From Platanthera guangdongensis (taxonomy: Eukaryota > Streptophyta > Magnoliopsida > Asparagales > Orchidaceae), in contig CM077151.1 in assembly GCA_039583875.1 (NCBI GenBank), positions 113,602,609 to 113,666,608 on the forward strand: a DNA stretch of 64,000 nt, written 5' to 3'. The notes beneath the pieces are model-generated. The model was not told the DNA's origin and made no database searches. It worked only from the letters and a program-made list of their open reading frames with translations. Positions 54,625 through 64,000 of this stretch are shown here, one piece after another. Positions within the stretch are counted from its first letter, which is position 1; each line of letters opens with the position of its first letter. A program made the position numbers and the translations under genes.

Positions 54625-56935
54625 TGTCACAACCCGCATTTCCTCAACGAGTACCTCGTATCAGATCAAGAGGAACTACGGGTTATGATGCCACGTCGTG
54701 CAGGGGATAACTGCACACGCTCAGGCAACCCTTGACGCTTACTGTATGAGTTGAAATCCAGCAGTTAAATGCAAGAAAACCTTTGAGTTTAATGGCCGTA
54801 TCCCTCGGCCTTAGGCATCAAAATGTGTGTTTGTACGCGGCGGAAATACTTTGTTTATTTATGACGATCTCCTATATGCAGTCTATATTGATACTACTAT
54901 AAGAAATCATCTTTGTTTATGTCATTTGGAAAATACGTGTTTGGTGACCAAAACATGTTATGCATGGATACAATAATAGTTTTGTTTAGCTTAAAAATAC
55001 CTAATGCAACCTACCATAAATCCTTCCCAAGAGCAAGAAGACATCATCTCATCCAAATGAGTCACATTAGCAGTCTATTATTCATATATCACAAGTAAAG
55101 AAAGCCACCAATGGGCGCCAACAAGCTGACACGGACCCATTGGGGCACATGTATGTCTGTACAACAAAGAAAAGAACTACCTCGCTCAGTAAGCTCGGCT
55201 AGCTCCCAAGAAACTCTATCCAAGCACTAGCCGCTCAACCGGCTACAACCTGCACCTGAGGCATTCAAGAAAGAACACCTCAGCAATCATCAAAGCTACA
55301 CAATATAGTAGGAAGTTCAGAAAATATGACGAAGGGGCTTACCGACCCCGTAGCAATTTTTCATGTAAGTAAAGTGAGTGAACAAAACAAGTGGAAAACG
55401 CACCAAAACACATGCCAAACGCACCAAGTGCGGACAAGTTTCATCAAGTCCTGCTCAACCCGCAGGAGCAAAAGGGCAAAACACATGCCCATTCCATCAT
55501 CCTTAGTACAAGAAACAACTATATGAGTGAAACATAAGCAGCGGTTAAATGCGATTCAGCAAGGTTCTTTTGGTGGCAGCCCTAAAGTGGAACGCACCAA
55601 TAAAATCCAGCCCAAATCGGGGCCAAAATGGTGCTCTACACCACAAATCCAAACCTGGTGGCCACAAAGGCTTAACCCACACCACCCCTTACCAAATCCT
55701 CACACAAACGCTTCTGCCATGGTTCACCATTCGCCTCGCAAAACTCACCATAAACGAACCTAACCTTAACACCACAAGCAAATCTCACCATAACCCAAGT
55801 ACACACGTTTCCTTCCTTCATCCTCACACATGACTACAAATGGCCAAAGTTATGTCAAACTTGATAGAGTTTGATTAACTTAATTACATACCAAGAAAGA
55901 ATTACATGCTTTTGATATGAACAAGAAAGAAGCACATAAATTAGAAAGGCTACATGAACATGAATCAACATAGCTACATGACTCACATGAACAAGATAAA
56001 CTACATGAATCAACCTAGCATAGACTAACAAAACTAAGCATGGAAAATCGAATTCATGGAGCATAGGGAAATTCAAAAGCATCATAAGGCTAGTGAGGGA
56101 TAACCCAAAACAAGAAGAACAAGATAGGAAAATGGAAAGAGAAAACCTAGCTCTTTTGCACAATCAAATAACAAGAAATACGATTGGCAAGGGTGAAGAA
56201 CACCGCTTGCCTGAACCGAGACGACGCCGCGATGGTTGCTCCTCTCTTTCCTTGCCTTGCTTTAGCCTTGCTCCCTTGAGTTCCTTTTGGAATGAGGAAG
56301 AAGATGAAGAAGAAGATGAAATGAGGAGGAGAAATCTCTGTTTCGGCCTTATTTCCTCCAGAACAGAGCTGGACCGTTAGATGCAGAATCAAGGAAATGA
56401 ACGGCACAAAAAAACTAGAAAAAGTCGATTTTCTGCCCTGTCACGCCCTGTGTCACGCCCGTGACGCAGGGCGTGTACCTTAAGCGGCACAGAAAGTCGA
56501 CAAATCCAGGTTGATCCACACGGTACACGGCCAGGTACACGCCCGTGACGGGTCAGTCACGCCCGTGACATAGGGCGTGTAGCCCGTGTCTCGACACCTC
56601 GTCGACACAAAGTGTCGACACTCGACACAAAGTGTCGACACTCGACACAGCTAGACACGCCCTGTGACACGCCCGTGTCACAGGCCGTATCCCCTCTCTC
56701 GACACCCGACACTCGACACTCGACACTCGACACTCGACACTGCGGGACACGGCCCGTGACACGCCCGTGTCACGGGGCGTGTACCCCATTCGTCGAGCTC
56801 AACTCGACGCAAGAAAAAATTCGTCGAGTTAAGGAGGTCACGCCCAGGTCACGCCCTTGGTCACGCCCGTGTCGGGGGGCGTGTCACGCATAAAAACGAC
56901 CATTTTTCTCTGTTTTGAAAAGTTTTTCTAACACA
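54625..56935 (-). repeat. F LTR, left piece
   Basis: Alignable at its left end with the G2 LTR (GGGGATAACTG, ATCCCTCGGC, GGCGCCAACAAGCTGACACG). It ends within TTTTGAAAAGTTTTTCT, where pol sequence begins. Contains the composite palindrome array. Confidence 0.85.
56440..56890 (-). repeat. Composite palindrome array in F LTR
   Basis: Mixes three motif types: GTCACGCCCGTGAC / GACACGCCCGTGTC, GTGTCGACAC with a 7-bp tandem CGACACT (about 56700-56740), and TCGTCGAG-type words near 56790-56835. The first two are the motifs of other LTRs in this window. Confidence 0.88.
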
Positions 56936-59625
56936 TCCAAGTCCAACGTGCGATGCATCCACAAAAACGTCATAATCTATCCCTTCTGTCGGCAAGATCA
57001 ACATAGGAGCGGTACATAACCTGTTCTTGAGTTCAAGGAATGAGGCCTCACACTTGTCATTCCACTCGAACGCCACATTATTCTGGGTTAAGCGAGTCAA
57101 AGGTGCGGCCAACGTAGCAAAACCTTCTACAAATCTGCGATAATAGCCGTCGAATCCCAAGAAGCTCTAAATCTCCTTGGGTGTCTCTGGTCTCCTCCAC
57201 TCCATGACTGCAGCAATCTTTTTGGGATCCACTGAAATTCCATGTTGATTAATGACATGACCCAGAAAGGCAACTTGAGGCAACCAAAACTCGCATTTGC
57301 TTAGCTTGGCGAATAACCGTTGGTCTCGCAAAGTGGCCAATACCAATCGCAGATGCTGTTCATGCTCCTCAGCACTGCGGGAGTAGACGAGAACGTCATC
57401 AATAAAAACCACCATAAACTTATCCAAGTAGTCCTTGAACACCCGGTTCATCATATCCATGAAGGCTGATGGTGCGTTGGTCAAACCAAACGACATCACC
57501 AGAAATTCAAAATGGCCATGTCTTGATCGAAATGCAGTCCGCAGAATATCAGACTCCCGGACCTTGAGCTGATGATAGCCCGAGCGGTAGGAGTGAGGAG
57601 TGAAAACCGAAAACCGACAAAACCGACCGAACCGACCGAACCGCACCGATTTTGAAACTGAGCCGCCCGGTACGGTGTCGGTTCGATTTGGAGCTTTTGA
57701 AAACCGAAGGCTTATCGGTTCGGGTCGGTTTTCAAGTTGTAAAAACCGACCAAACCGAACCGAACCGACTAATATTATAATAATTTTAAATTATGTATAA
57801 GCAAGCTTCTATTTGATATTTTGATCTGAATTACTAAATGTGAGCTTCCATAAATTATATTACGTATAATGTATAGCTGAATCATTTCATATATGTTCAA
57901 TAAATTATTCCATAAATTATATATTTATATTATGTCAGGCTTATCTTCGAGACCGTCTGTAAAGTATCGAAGGCCTGGGTTTCCGATTTTTCGTGATTCA
58001 GGAATCTTGAAGGAGGCCTGCACAGTTGGACTTATAGTTAATAATAAATGTATAAAAGAATTTTGGTCTTCTCAATTCTCAAGAGACTGTCTTTTCTCAT
58101 TTTCCTGAGGCGCCATCGCGCTGATCGTGAGGTGTGAAAGAGAGTCACCAAAGACTCCTTTTCCTTGTCGTCTGCGCCGCCTTAGAAGGAGAAGTCACTT
58201 CTTGACTCTTGCTAGTATTTGAACAGAAAGTTTAAATAATGTTTTATTTTTCTCTTGTTAACGCACTTTGAAATAATCTTACTCTTGAGAGTAGACCATA
58301 TGAAGACGTGTACATGAAGTTTAGGAGCAGGAAAATATAATTTTATCAAAACCTTGATTTAAATCAAGTGTCTAAGTGAGAATTAAAACACTATGACAAG
58401 TAAGATTAATTGGAGAAAATGAGTTATAGTTTGCTGAAATGAAATTCTAAATAGCTTCAATGATTTAAGAAAATATAGACTAGAAAAGTCTTATTAAGAA
58501 GCTAATATCCAAGAGGACCCTGGGCGATAAATGGGCAATGCAAAACTAATGTCCTGTGATTAGGAAATCAATGACTTTGATTACTGGTAAGGAAGGAATT
58601 TATTCCAAAGAATTCTACATACCTACGAAGACTTTAGAGAGGAAGTCATAAAGGCTAGATCTTTCGGAAGCTTAAATTAAGGAAATCACATAGCCAATGA
58701 ATGAAAATAATAAGTAGTGGAAAATCAAGGTGGGTTGTGAGTATGAGGATTTAATTGAGGGATAAAGTTAGGATATGGCCGCAGGATGTTCACAAATCTT
58801 TTGTTATGTTTTTTTGTTGGAGTTAAGTTCATAAAAAACCGACACCGAACCGCCAAAAACCGATAAAAAACCGCACCGACTTTGAACCGAACCGATCGGA
58901 TTCGGTTCGGGTCGGTTTGGACAAACCAAAAACCGAGGCATGTCGGTTCGGCTTCGATTTGAGTCCAAACCGACCCAAACCGAACCGCTCGCACCCCTAC
59001 CGAGCGGAGATCAATCTTCGAGAATACTGAACTGCCACGCAGTTGATCAAACAAATCATCAATTCTTAGCAGTGGGTACTTGTTTTTAATCGTCACCTTG
59101 TTCAACTCCCGGTAATCGATGCAAAGCCGCATCGACCCATCTTTTTTTTCACAAATAACACCGGTGCACCCCAAGGTGATGAACTCGGCCTGATAAACCC
59201 TTTTGCCAATAAGTCATCCAGCTGTGAATGTAACTCTGCTAGCTCACGCGGGGCCATTCTGTACGGCGCTTTCGCAATAGGCCGCGTACCCGGTTCCAAA
59301 TCAATAACGAACTCGACATCACGATCAGGGGGAAGACCAGGAAGATCAGTAGGAAAAATAGCTGGGAATTCACACACAACTGGAATCTCCTCCAAATGCG
59401 GCAAAACAACACTAGTCCCCACAACTGAGACTAGACAAGCAAAACAGTCGGAAACAAACAACGTCCGAACATATACCGATGAAATCCCTGGAGTATCCTG
59501 GCATGAATCACCATAAACACTTCCCGGCTGACCATTGTCCTTGATAAAATCCAAGCGCTTCCCTTTGCACTGGATGACGGCGTCATAGCGGGATAACCAG
59601 TCCATGCCCAGAATGACGTCAAAAT
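56936..59625 (-). pseudogene. F pol fragment: protease C-terminus, RT, RNase H N-terminus
   Basis: Read leftward: protease end (DFDVILGMDWLSRY, about 59570-59630), RT ([34 protein letters not shown], about 59060-59130), break by hAT copy 2 at the RSGYHQL motif, RT continued ([20 protein letters not shown], then FIDDVLVYS near 57390-57420 with the catalytic aspartates intact), thumb region, and RNase H cut after VGLGC at 56936. Few stops compared with G1, G2 and E, so it is younger. Gag and the protease active site are missing. Confidence 0.9.
57588..58999 (-). mobile_element. Non-autonomous hAT-like element, copy 2
   Basis: 1,412 bp, reverse orientation relative to copy 1 and nearly identical to it. 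Perfect 8-bp TSD CCGAGCGG (57580-57587, 59000-59007). Ends TAGGAGTGAGG and CGCACCCCTA. Removing it restores the RT codons either side. Confidence 0.95.
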
Positions 59626-60434
59626 CCTCCAAATTTCTATTGATGGATATTTCCGTGGGAAAATATGACCCGCAAAGTCATTCGACAGTAGAAGAACCTT
59701 CATGGCTGGTGCTTGCAAGACAACACCAAAAGGATGATCCTGATCTTTTACATTTATTGCTTCGGACTGAAAAGGGGGAATTACCGGATTTTTCTATTGA
59801 TGAGGGCGGCACGTTAAAGTATCGTGGTCGATTTTGTATTCCCGCAGTTGGAGACATTCGCGAGAGGGTGTGTCGGGAAGCACATGGCTCAAGTATGGCC
59901 TACCATCCAGGCTCAACAAAAATATATCGTGATTTGAAACAAATTGTCTGGTGGTATGGAATGAAAAGAGATATAGCGCAAGTTGTATCTGAATGTCATA
60001 CCTGCAAGCGGGTGAAAGCTGATCATGGGAGGCCTGGTGGCAAGTTGACACCATTGGAGATTCCAACATGGAAGTGGGAAAGCATCTCAATGGATTTTAT
60101 TACAGGCCTACCAAGATCTCCACGAGGACATGACTCCGTGTGGGTGATCATGGATAGATTGACCAAGTGTGCTCATTTCATACCATTTAAGGTCAACTAC
60201 CCGATGAAGACAATAGTGGAGCTATATTTGAACGAGATCATCCGACTGCATGGTGTGCCAGTCAATATCATATCAGACAGGGATTCCCGATTTACTTCTC
60301 GTTTCTGGAAGAGTCTACAAGAGGGTTTGGGGACGGATTTGCGGTATTCCACTGCTTACCACCCTCAGACGAATGGCCAAACAGAACGAGTAAATCAAAT
60401 CGTGGAAGATATGATTCGATGCTATATTCTTGAG
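59626..60434 (+). pseudogene. F integrase fragment, inverted relative to the rest of F
   Basis: Open frame on the plus strand beginning in the RNase H-integrase linker (FLLMDISVG) and running through the zinc-binding region (HGSSMAYHPGSTKIY...CHTCKRVKADHGRPGG), catalytic ISMDFITG (D), ISDRDSRF (D) and QTERVNQIVEDMIR (E) with intact key residues. It ends at CYILE, where LTR sequence begins. The segment is uninterrupted over about 270 residues. Strand is opposite to the neighbouring protease-RT. Confidence 0.9.
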
Positions 60435-60754
60435 TATATAGCATTTTTCCCTGTTTTGAAAAGTGTTTCTGTGTCGTCCTAGACCATTTTTGCCTTAAGA
60501 ACTTTTTACCATTTTTTTGTTTGCTGTACAAGTAACCCATTTTGAGCAACATTACCGGGGCGCGAAAACGTGCAAGCATTCCCTAAGAGACCTCACCGAG
60601 TCCCCAATTTGGACTCCAGGTTTGCTGGGGAATCGTGCAACTCGGCTACCAAAACAGCCACTCGCAAGCCCGCGGGAAAAACCATGCTCGAACAACGGTC
60701 AAAGCCAACGTAACGCCCATCATGCGTACGCAATCAAAAATCCGGGGTGTTACA
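60435..60754 (-). repeat. F LTR, right piece
   Basis: Starts ATAGCATTTTTCCCTG, repeating about 30 bp of the left LTR piece end (56901-56930) with two or three mismatches, and ends with GGGGTGTTACA. It supplies the LTR start that the left piece lacks. Confidence 0.85.
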
Positions 60755-62224
60755 ATTATTTCCTTTTCTCTCACTCTTCCTTACTTCCCAGTTCTGTAGC
60801 AGAGGACTCTCGGCCGGTGCTAGGGTTTGGGTGGAACTTGTTGATGCTGAAGAAGATCTTGTGTCTGGAATCAAGATCTGAAGCTACAATCGTGAAGGGG
60901 AAGGTGAGGCGATCATTTCCATCCTCTTAGAAAAGCTTTGTCATGGCTCCAAAGAGAATTCCAAGGGTAACGATCTTCCTCCTTGGACATGTGAAGTCCT
61001 TATTTTGGCATATACATGGAATCCACCACCAAAAGGTGGAGTGTCAAGGGATTTCTGTTGGGTTGCTTCATGAAATCCCCAGTCAGTCTTGCATATAGAT
61101 CCAAAAATATGTAGTACGAAATAGGCATGTTGTGTGAAGCTCATCTGGATAGGTTGGTCTGGATTGGTGATGCTTTATTTTGCGCACCGGAGAAGACTCC
61201 GCTTATAAATGAGTATTTTGTGGAGTCGGTGGGTTGTGCCTGTGAAGTGGAGTAACAGGAAGTACTGGAGTGGAGTTCCAGGAAAATATCCTTGAAATTC
61301 ATGTGTTATATGTTATGAAAGTCGAGTGTTTCTGGCACTTCAGATGGCTGCAGGGTTTTTCTGGATAGTTGGTCCAGATATGATTGGGGTTGGGTACAGA
61401 AAGGTGTTCTGTCGCTAACGTCAGGTGATAGTGGTTGTCGCTGGTGATAGCTCCCAGCTAACCTGTGATTGTGAAATCTAGTCCTTGGAGGACAGTGTGG
61501 CTATTGTGAGTTATACGCTCTTAAAGGCCAGTGAGCCGAATGGAGAAGGGGAAGCTGACCCGCATCCGTCTAGACATTGAACTGGAGACTTGAGCAACGG
61601 GCAAGGGCTGAACTATATTCGCGTTATGGTTGTCTAACTTGAGTGCCTAAGTTATTGTCTTCGTTAGTATCACATAATAAGAGTCTTGGGATGTCTGCCA
61701 TCAATACTAAAGTCTCCGGCCTTGGGTCGTAGAGCATGAATGCTCAATGTTTACCGTTGGGACTAGGACCTGAGAATGTTGGTGGGACCCTGGTTTTCCG
61801 GTACACAGATAATGTGCCCTGAATGCACGGAGCGTCGGGTCGTGCAGTCGACGTTTGTGATATATTGAACTGTGCGTGAGTGCACGTTTTGTGATATAAC
61901 TACTTGTGAAAATGTTATGCCTGCATGGAAGGAATACCACTGCCCCGGGAAAAGGGTAGGGTCATTATAAATTGGTCAGCTGAATACTGACCGTTGTTTT
62001 GTTTACCACCATTGTGGTGGATTGTCACCATGTAGGTGCAGGAGATCCGAGCAGGAAATAGTGGGTTGAAGCCCTTGTTTCTGCTATGCTGGCCCTCAAA
62101 GGACAAATGAAGAAAAGTTTTACTATTTTCATGGGTGGCCGGTCTGCATGCCGATATATGTAATCCACACTTGTGAAGAATAACTGTAAGTCCTTAAGGA
62201 CAAACATTTTGTGTATTTTGTATA
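60755..62224 (+). repeat. 3' LTR of E, second piece
   Basis: Resumes after the ATTAT duplication and matches 47330-48811 of the 5' LTR. Carries the changed palindrome TGTAAGTCCTTAAGGAC at 62185-62201. Broken by the CACTA MITE. Confidence 0.92.
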
Positions 62225-63000
62225 CACTACTAGAAAACAGACTTTTAGCTACAGCAGATTGTCGTGGATAAAAGTCCAAAATTGTGGCTAAAGCCTTTTA
62301 GCCACGACCTACCCACGACAAATGGGCGTGGGAAATGCGAGCGTGGCTAATAGTATTAGCCACGCTGAATCCGTGGCAAATAAGTATTAGCCACGAATTA
62401 AAATCGTGGCTAAAGGGTCTATTTTCAGCAATTATAAGCCATGGTTCAATTACCGTGGCTAAAAGCTCCATTTTTGCCACGGTTCAATTTCGTGGCTAAA
62501 AGCTCCTTCTTTCCTCACATAAAAAAGATTCCACCAACGATGTCCGCCGCCCGTCGCCGCCGCCGCCGGCCGCCCAACGCCGCTGCCGGCGGCGGCGGCT
62601 GCCCAACGCCGCCGCCCAACGCTGCCGGCCGCCGCCCGCCTGCCGCCCGCGTCCCATAGGCCGCCCGCCCGCAAGCCCGCTCGCGAGCCCAGCTTAATTC
62701 AAACATTCATTGCGGAATGAGCAATATAAACCCAAAATAGAAGTTTTAACTGGCGGTGTGGGACTAAAAAATACACATTTTTGCCACGGATTAGGCTTCC
62801 GTGGCTAATACTAATAGTGTTAGCCACGAAATAGGCAAATCGTGGCAAAAACTTTTTTATTTGCCACGAATTAGCCATCTGTGGCTAATAGTAACTTATT
62901 AGCCATGGAATAGGTACTGTGGCTAATACTTCATTATTAGCCACAGTTTTCCCTCGTGGCAAAAAAAAAACTATGGCAAAAGGTCTGTTTTCTAGTAGTG
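62225..63000. mobile_element. CACTA-type MITE
   Basis: 776 bp with inverted termini CACTACTAGAAAACAGAC / GTCTGTTTTCTAGTAGTG and a 3-bp TSD ATA (62222-62224, 63001-63003). The 5' LTR of E has the uninterrupted site. Subterminal zones contain about 20 copies of GTGGCTAA / TTAGCCAC or variants in both orientations, likely transposase-binding sites. The centre (62530-62690) is extremely GC-rich, CCGCCG-type. No transposase. Confidence 0.95.
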
Positions 63001-63157
63001 ATACATTCCTGTGAGATATATAAATATGGTTGTTTATATATAGTAGACATTCATACCTGATGAGTTCAGTATTAACCTCGACGCCTATTTGTGGCATATG
63101 GTGTGGGACCCTGGCCGGACCCTCTATTATTGTCATGTAATGGATAGAGGTGTTACA
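63001..63157 (+). repeat. 3' LTR of E, last piece
   Basis: Continues ATACATTCCTGTGAG as in the 5' LTR, with an internal deletion of about 70 bp. Ends GGTGTTACA before TSD AATCT. Confidence 0.9.
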
Positions 63158-63328
63158 AATCTTTCTTATGTCGAAGTGCCTATTCATATTCTGGATACTC
63201 AAGATCGAGTGTTGCGGAGGAAGACCATACGTATGGTTAAAGTTTTGTGGCAGAACCAAGACGTGGAGAGCGCGACTTGGGAGTTGGAGGCAGCTATGAG
63301 AGAGGCTCGTCCTAATCTGTTCTTCTAG
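63158..63328 (+). pseudogene. G1 chromodomain, C-terminal piece
   Basis: Continues the G1 protein after E: NLSYVEVPIHILDTQDRVL, then RKTIRMVKVLW, SATWELE and PNLFF before TAG at 63326-63328. This is the chromodomain at the C-terminus of chromovirus integrases, thought to guide integration to marked chromatin. This piece itself is undamaged. Confidence 0.88.
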
Positions 63329-63427
63329 TTTCCTTTGGTAAGTATTTTACCCAATAACCTTTGGTTATTTAGTTCATTTTATAATAGATTCAGTTATGTT
63401 TTAAGTTCCGGGATGAAACTTCCTTTT

Positions 63428-63438
63428 AGGGGGAGTGG
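63428..63438 (+). promoter_or_regulatory. Polypurine tract of G1
   Basis: AGGGGGAGTGG just before the LTR start TGTAACGCCCC at 63440. Confidence 0.85.
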
Positions 63439-63439
63439 T

Positions 63440-64000
63440 TGTAACGCCCCTAATTTTTCGATGTTTGATTTAAATCTTTTATTGGTGTAATTTAAACATC
63501 ATGGCGTTACATTGAAGCTTAGTTGGTGGGTACCATTGTCGGAGCATGATTTTTTGCTCATAGGTATCCGAGGTTTTAGTTTGGGAGTATTAGCTTGGCT
63601 AATTCCATCTGTATTTTGATATTCCCTTGCGAGTCGGGGTTGGTTTTGGAACACGATGGAGCCTTTTTGGGAATGGTGGTGTTTTGACTTCAAGAGATTT
63701 TTACCCTAGTTTAGTTTGTCGGATCAAAGTTCCGACTTCGCCGTTGGATTCGTAGCGTCGATATTTAGCTACGGTGTGATTTTCGTAGAAATTCGAGTTA
63801 GTGCGGTTCTAGTCATTTGGACGTTTTAATTATAATAATATATTATTATTATAATATATTATCTATTCCATATAAATAGCCTCTGATTAGACGTTAACCA
63901 TATTCATCGTCTCCTTCCCGAAACCGTTAGCCTGTTGCGAAAGAGCGAGCGCGTTGGACACTTCTAAGCTTTCGGCCGCCAATTGCAGGAGCTTTAGTGC
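63440..64000 (+). repeat. 3' LTR of G1, cut by window end
   Basis: Begins TGTAACGCCCCTAATTTTTCG, related to the start of the G2 LTR read on the minus strand. TATA box TATAAATAG at 63871-63879 after an ATT-rich stretch. No motif array appears in the first 560 bp, as in G2, whose array lies further in. Confidence 0.88.

Larger units (their letters stand above)
54625..60754 (-). mobile_element. F: rearranged Gypsy element, minus strand
   Basis: The outer ends are proper LTR ends (TGTCACAACCC at 54625, GGTGTTACA to 60754) with TSD ATTAT (54620-54624, 60755-60759). Inside, a left LTR lacking its right portion is joined to RNase H-RT-protease on the minus strand, then to integrase on the plus strand, then to the missing right portion of an LTR. 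The two LTR pieces overlap by about 30 bp and together make one LTR. G2/G1-like chromovirus family by LTR and pol similarity. hAT copy 2 is inserted in its RT. Confidence 0.88.
46597..63157 (+). mobile_element. E: Gypsy chromovirus element, split by F and a CACTA MITE
   Basis: Flanked by TSD AATCT (46592-46596, 63158-63162). 5' LTR 46597-49032, gag-pol 49247-53806, PPT 53905-53917, 3' LTR in three pieces (53919-54624, 60755-62224, 63001-63157). Roughly 10% LTR divergence by eye and many stops indicate age. The 3' LTR also lacks about 70 bp present at 48876-48950 of the 5' LTR, with TAACC microhomology at the break. Confidence 0.93.
34083..64000 (+). mobile_element. G1: chromovirus Gypsy element dispersed by nested insertions
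   Basis: The pieces join logically: 5' LTR fragment (34083-34865), PBS (34868), leader, gag start (35544-35620), interruption by G2, gag to integrase (42224-46596), interruption by E, chromodomain (63158-63328), PPT, and 3' LTR from 63440 running out of the window. Each interruption is flanked by a perfect TSD of 5 bp, and the coding frame or domain resumes across it. The pieces inside the window total about 7 kb. Multiple stops show it is old. Confidence 0.9.

Noticed and set aside
62441..62706. Arg/Ala/Pro-rich ORFs in the CACTA MITE core
   Set aside because: GC-rich low-complexity sequence open on both strands; kept only as a possible captured fragment, not a gene.

Overview
This window is repeat-rich DNA from a flowering plant. 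Almost everything recognisable is transposable element (TE): plant-type Ty1/Copia and Ty3/Gypsy (chromovirus) LTR retrotransposons, non-autonomous hAT and CACTA elements, and a decayed FAR1/MULE-type gene. The initiator-tRNA-Met primer sites, 5-bp target-site duplications (TSDs) and nested LTR insertions all fit a plant heterochromatic or intergenic TE island. I see no intact host gene, tRNA or rRNA. The species cannot be told from the sequence.

Layout. 1-12029: remains of two Sirevirus-like Copia elements. LTR-A (241-1888) lies inside the 3' ORF of a second element, whose own 3' LTR (LTR-B) starts at 4649. LTR-B is split by a nearly intact Copia element, Copia-1 (6373-11819, TSD ACTAC). 12030-13216: unassigned. 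13217-19373: a third Sirevirus-like LTR (LTR-C), split by a minus-strand Copia-2 (13836-18615, TSD GCAAG) of the same family as Copia-1 but lacking gag. 19374-21308: decayed sequence with a 178-bp duplication. 21309-23418: minus-strand solo Gypsy LTR. 24856-26263: a 1.4-kb hAT-like element. 27694-29194: FAR1/MULE pseudogene. About 29456-34082: two Gypsy LTRs in opposite orientation around a Gypsy 3' end.

34083-64000 is a Russian-doll assembly that TSDs let one order. Chromovirus G1 (5' LTR fragment 34083-34865, 3' LTR from 63440) was interrupted in gag by minus-strand G2 (35621-42223, TSD GTAAT) and at its chromodomain by Gypsy E (46597-63157, TSD AATCT). The 3' LTR of E was interrupted by rearranged minus-strand element F (54625-60754, TSD ATTAT) and by a CACTA MITE (62225-63000, TSD ATA). 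F carries a second hAT copy (57588-58999, TSD CCGAGCGG).

The most unusual signal is non-coding structure in the LTRs and leaders: (1) strings of consecutive stem-loops with different stems but recurring linkers or loops in all three Sirevirus-like LTRs, at the same place ahead of a conserved block; (2) three leader hairpins in G1 with a near-constant 12-nt loop and changing, still complementary, stems; (3) family-specific arrays of CG-containing palindromes in at least ten LTR copies, mostly just upstream of the TATA box. These, and a very recent gag-less Copia insertion beside its likely helper family, deserve a second look.
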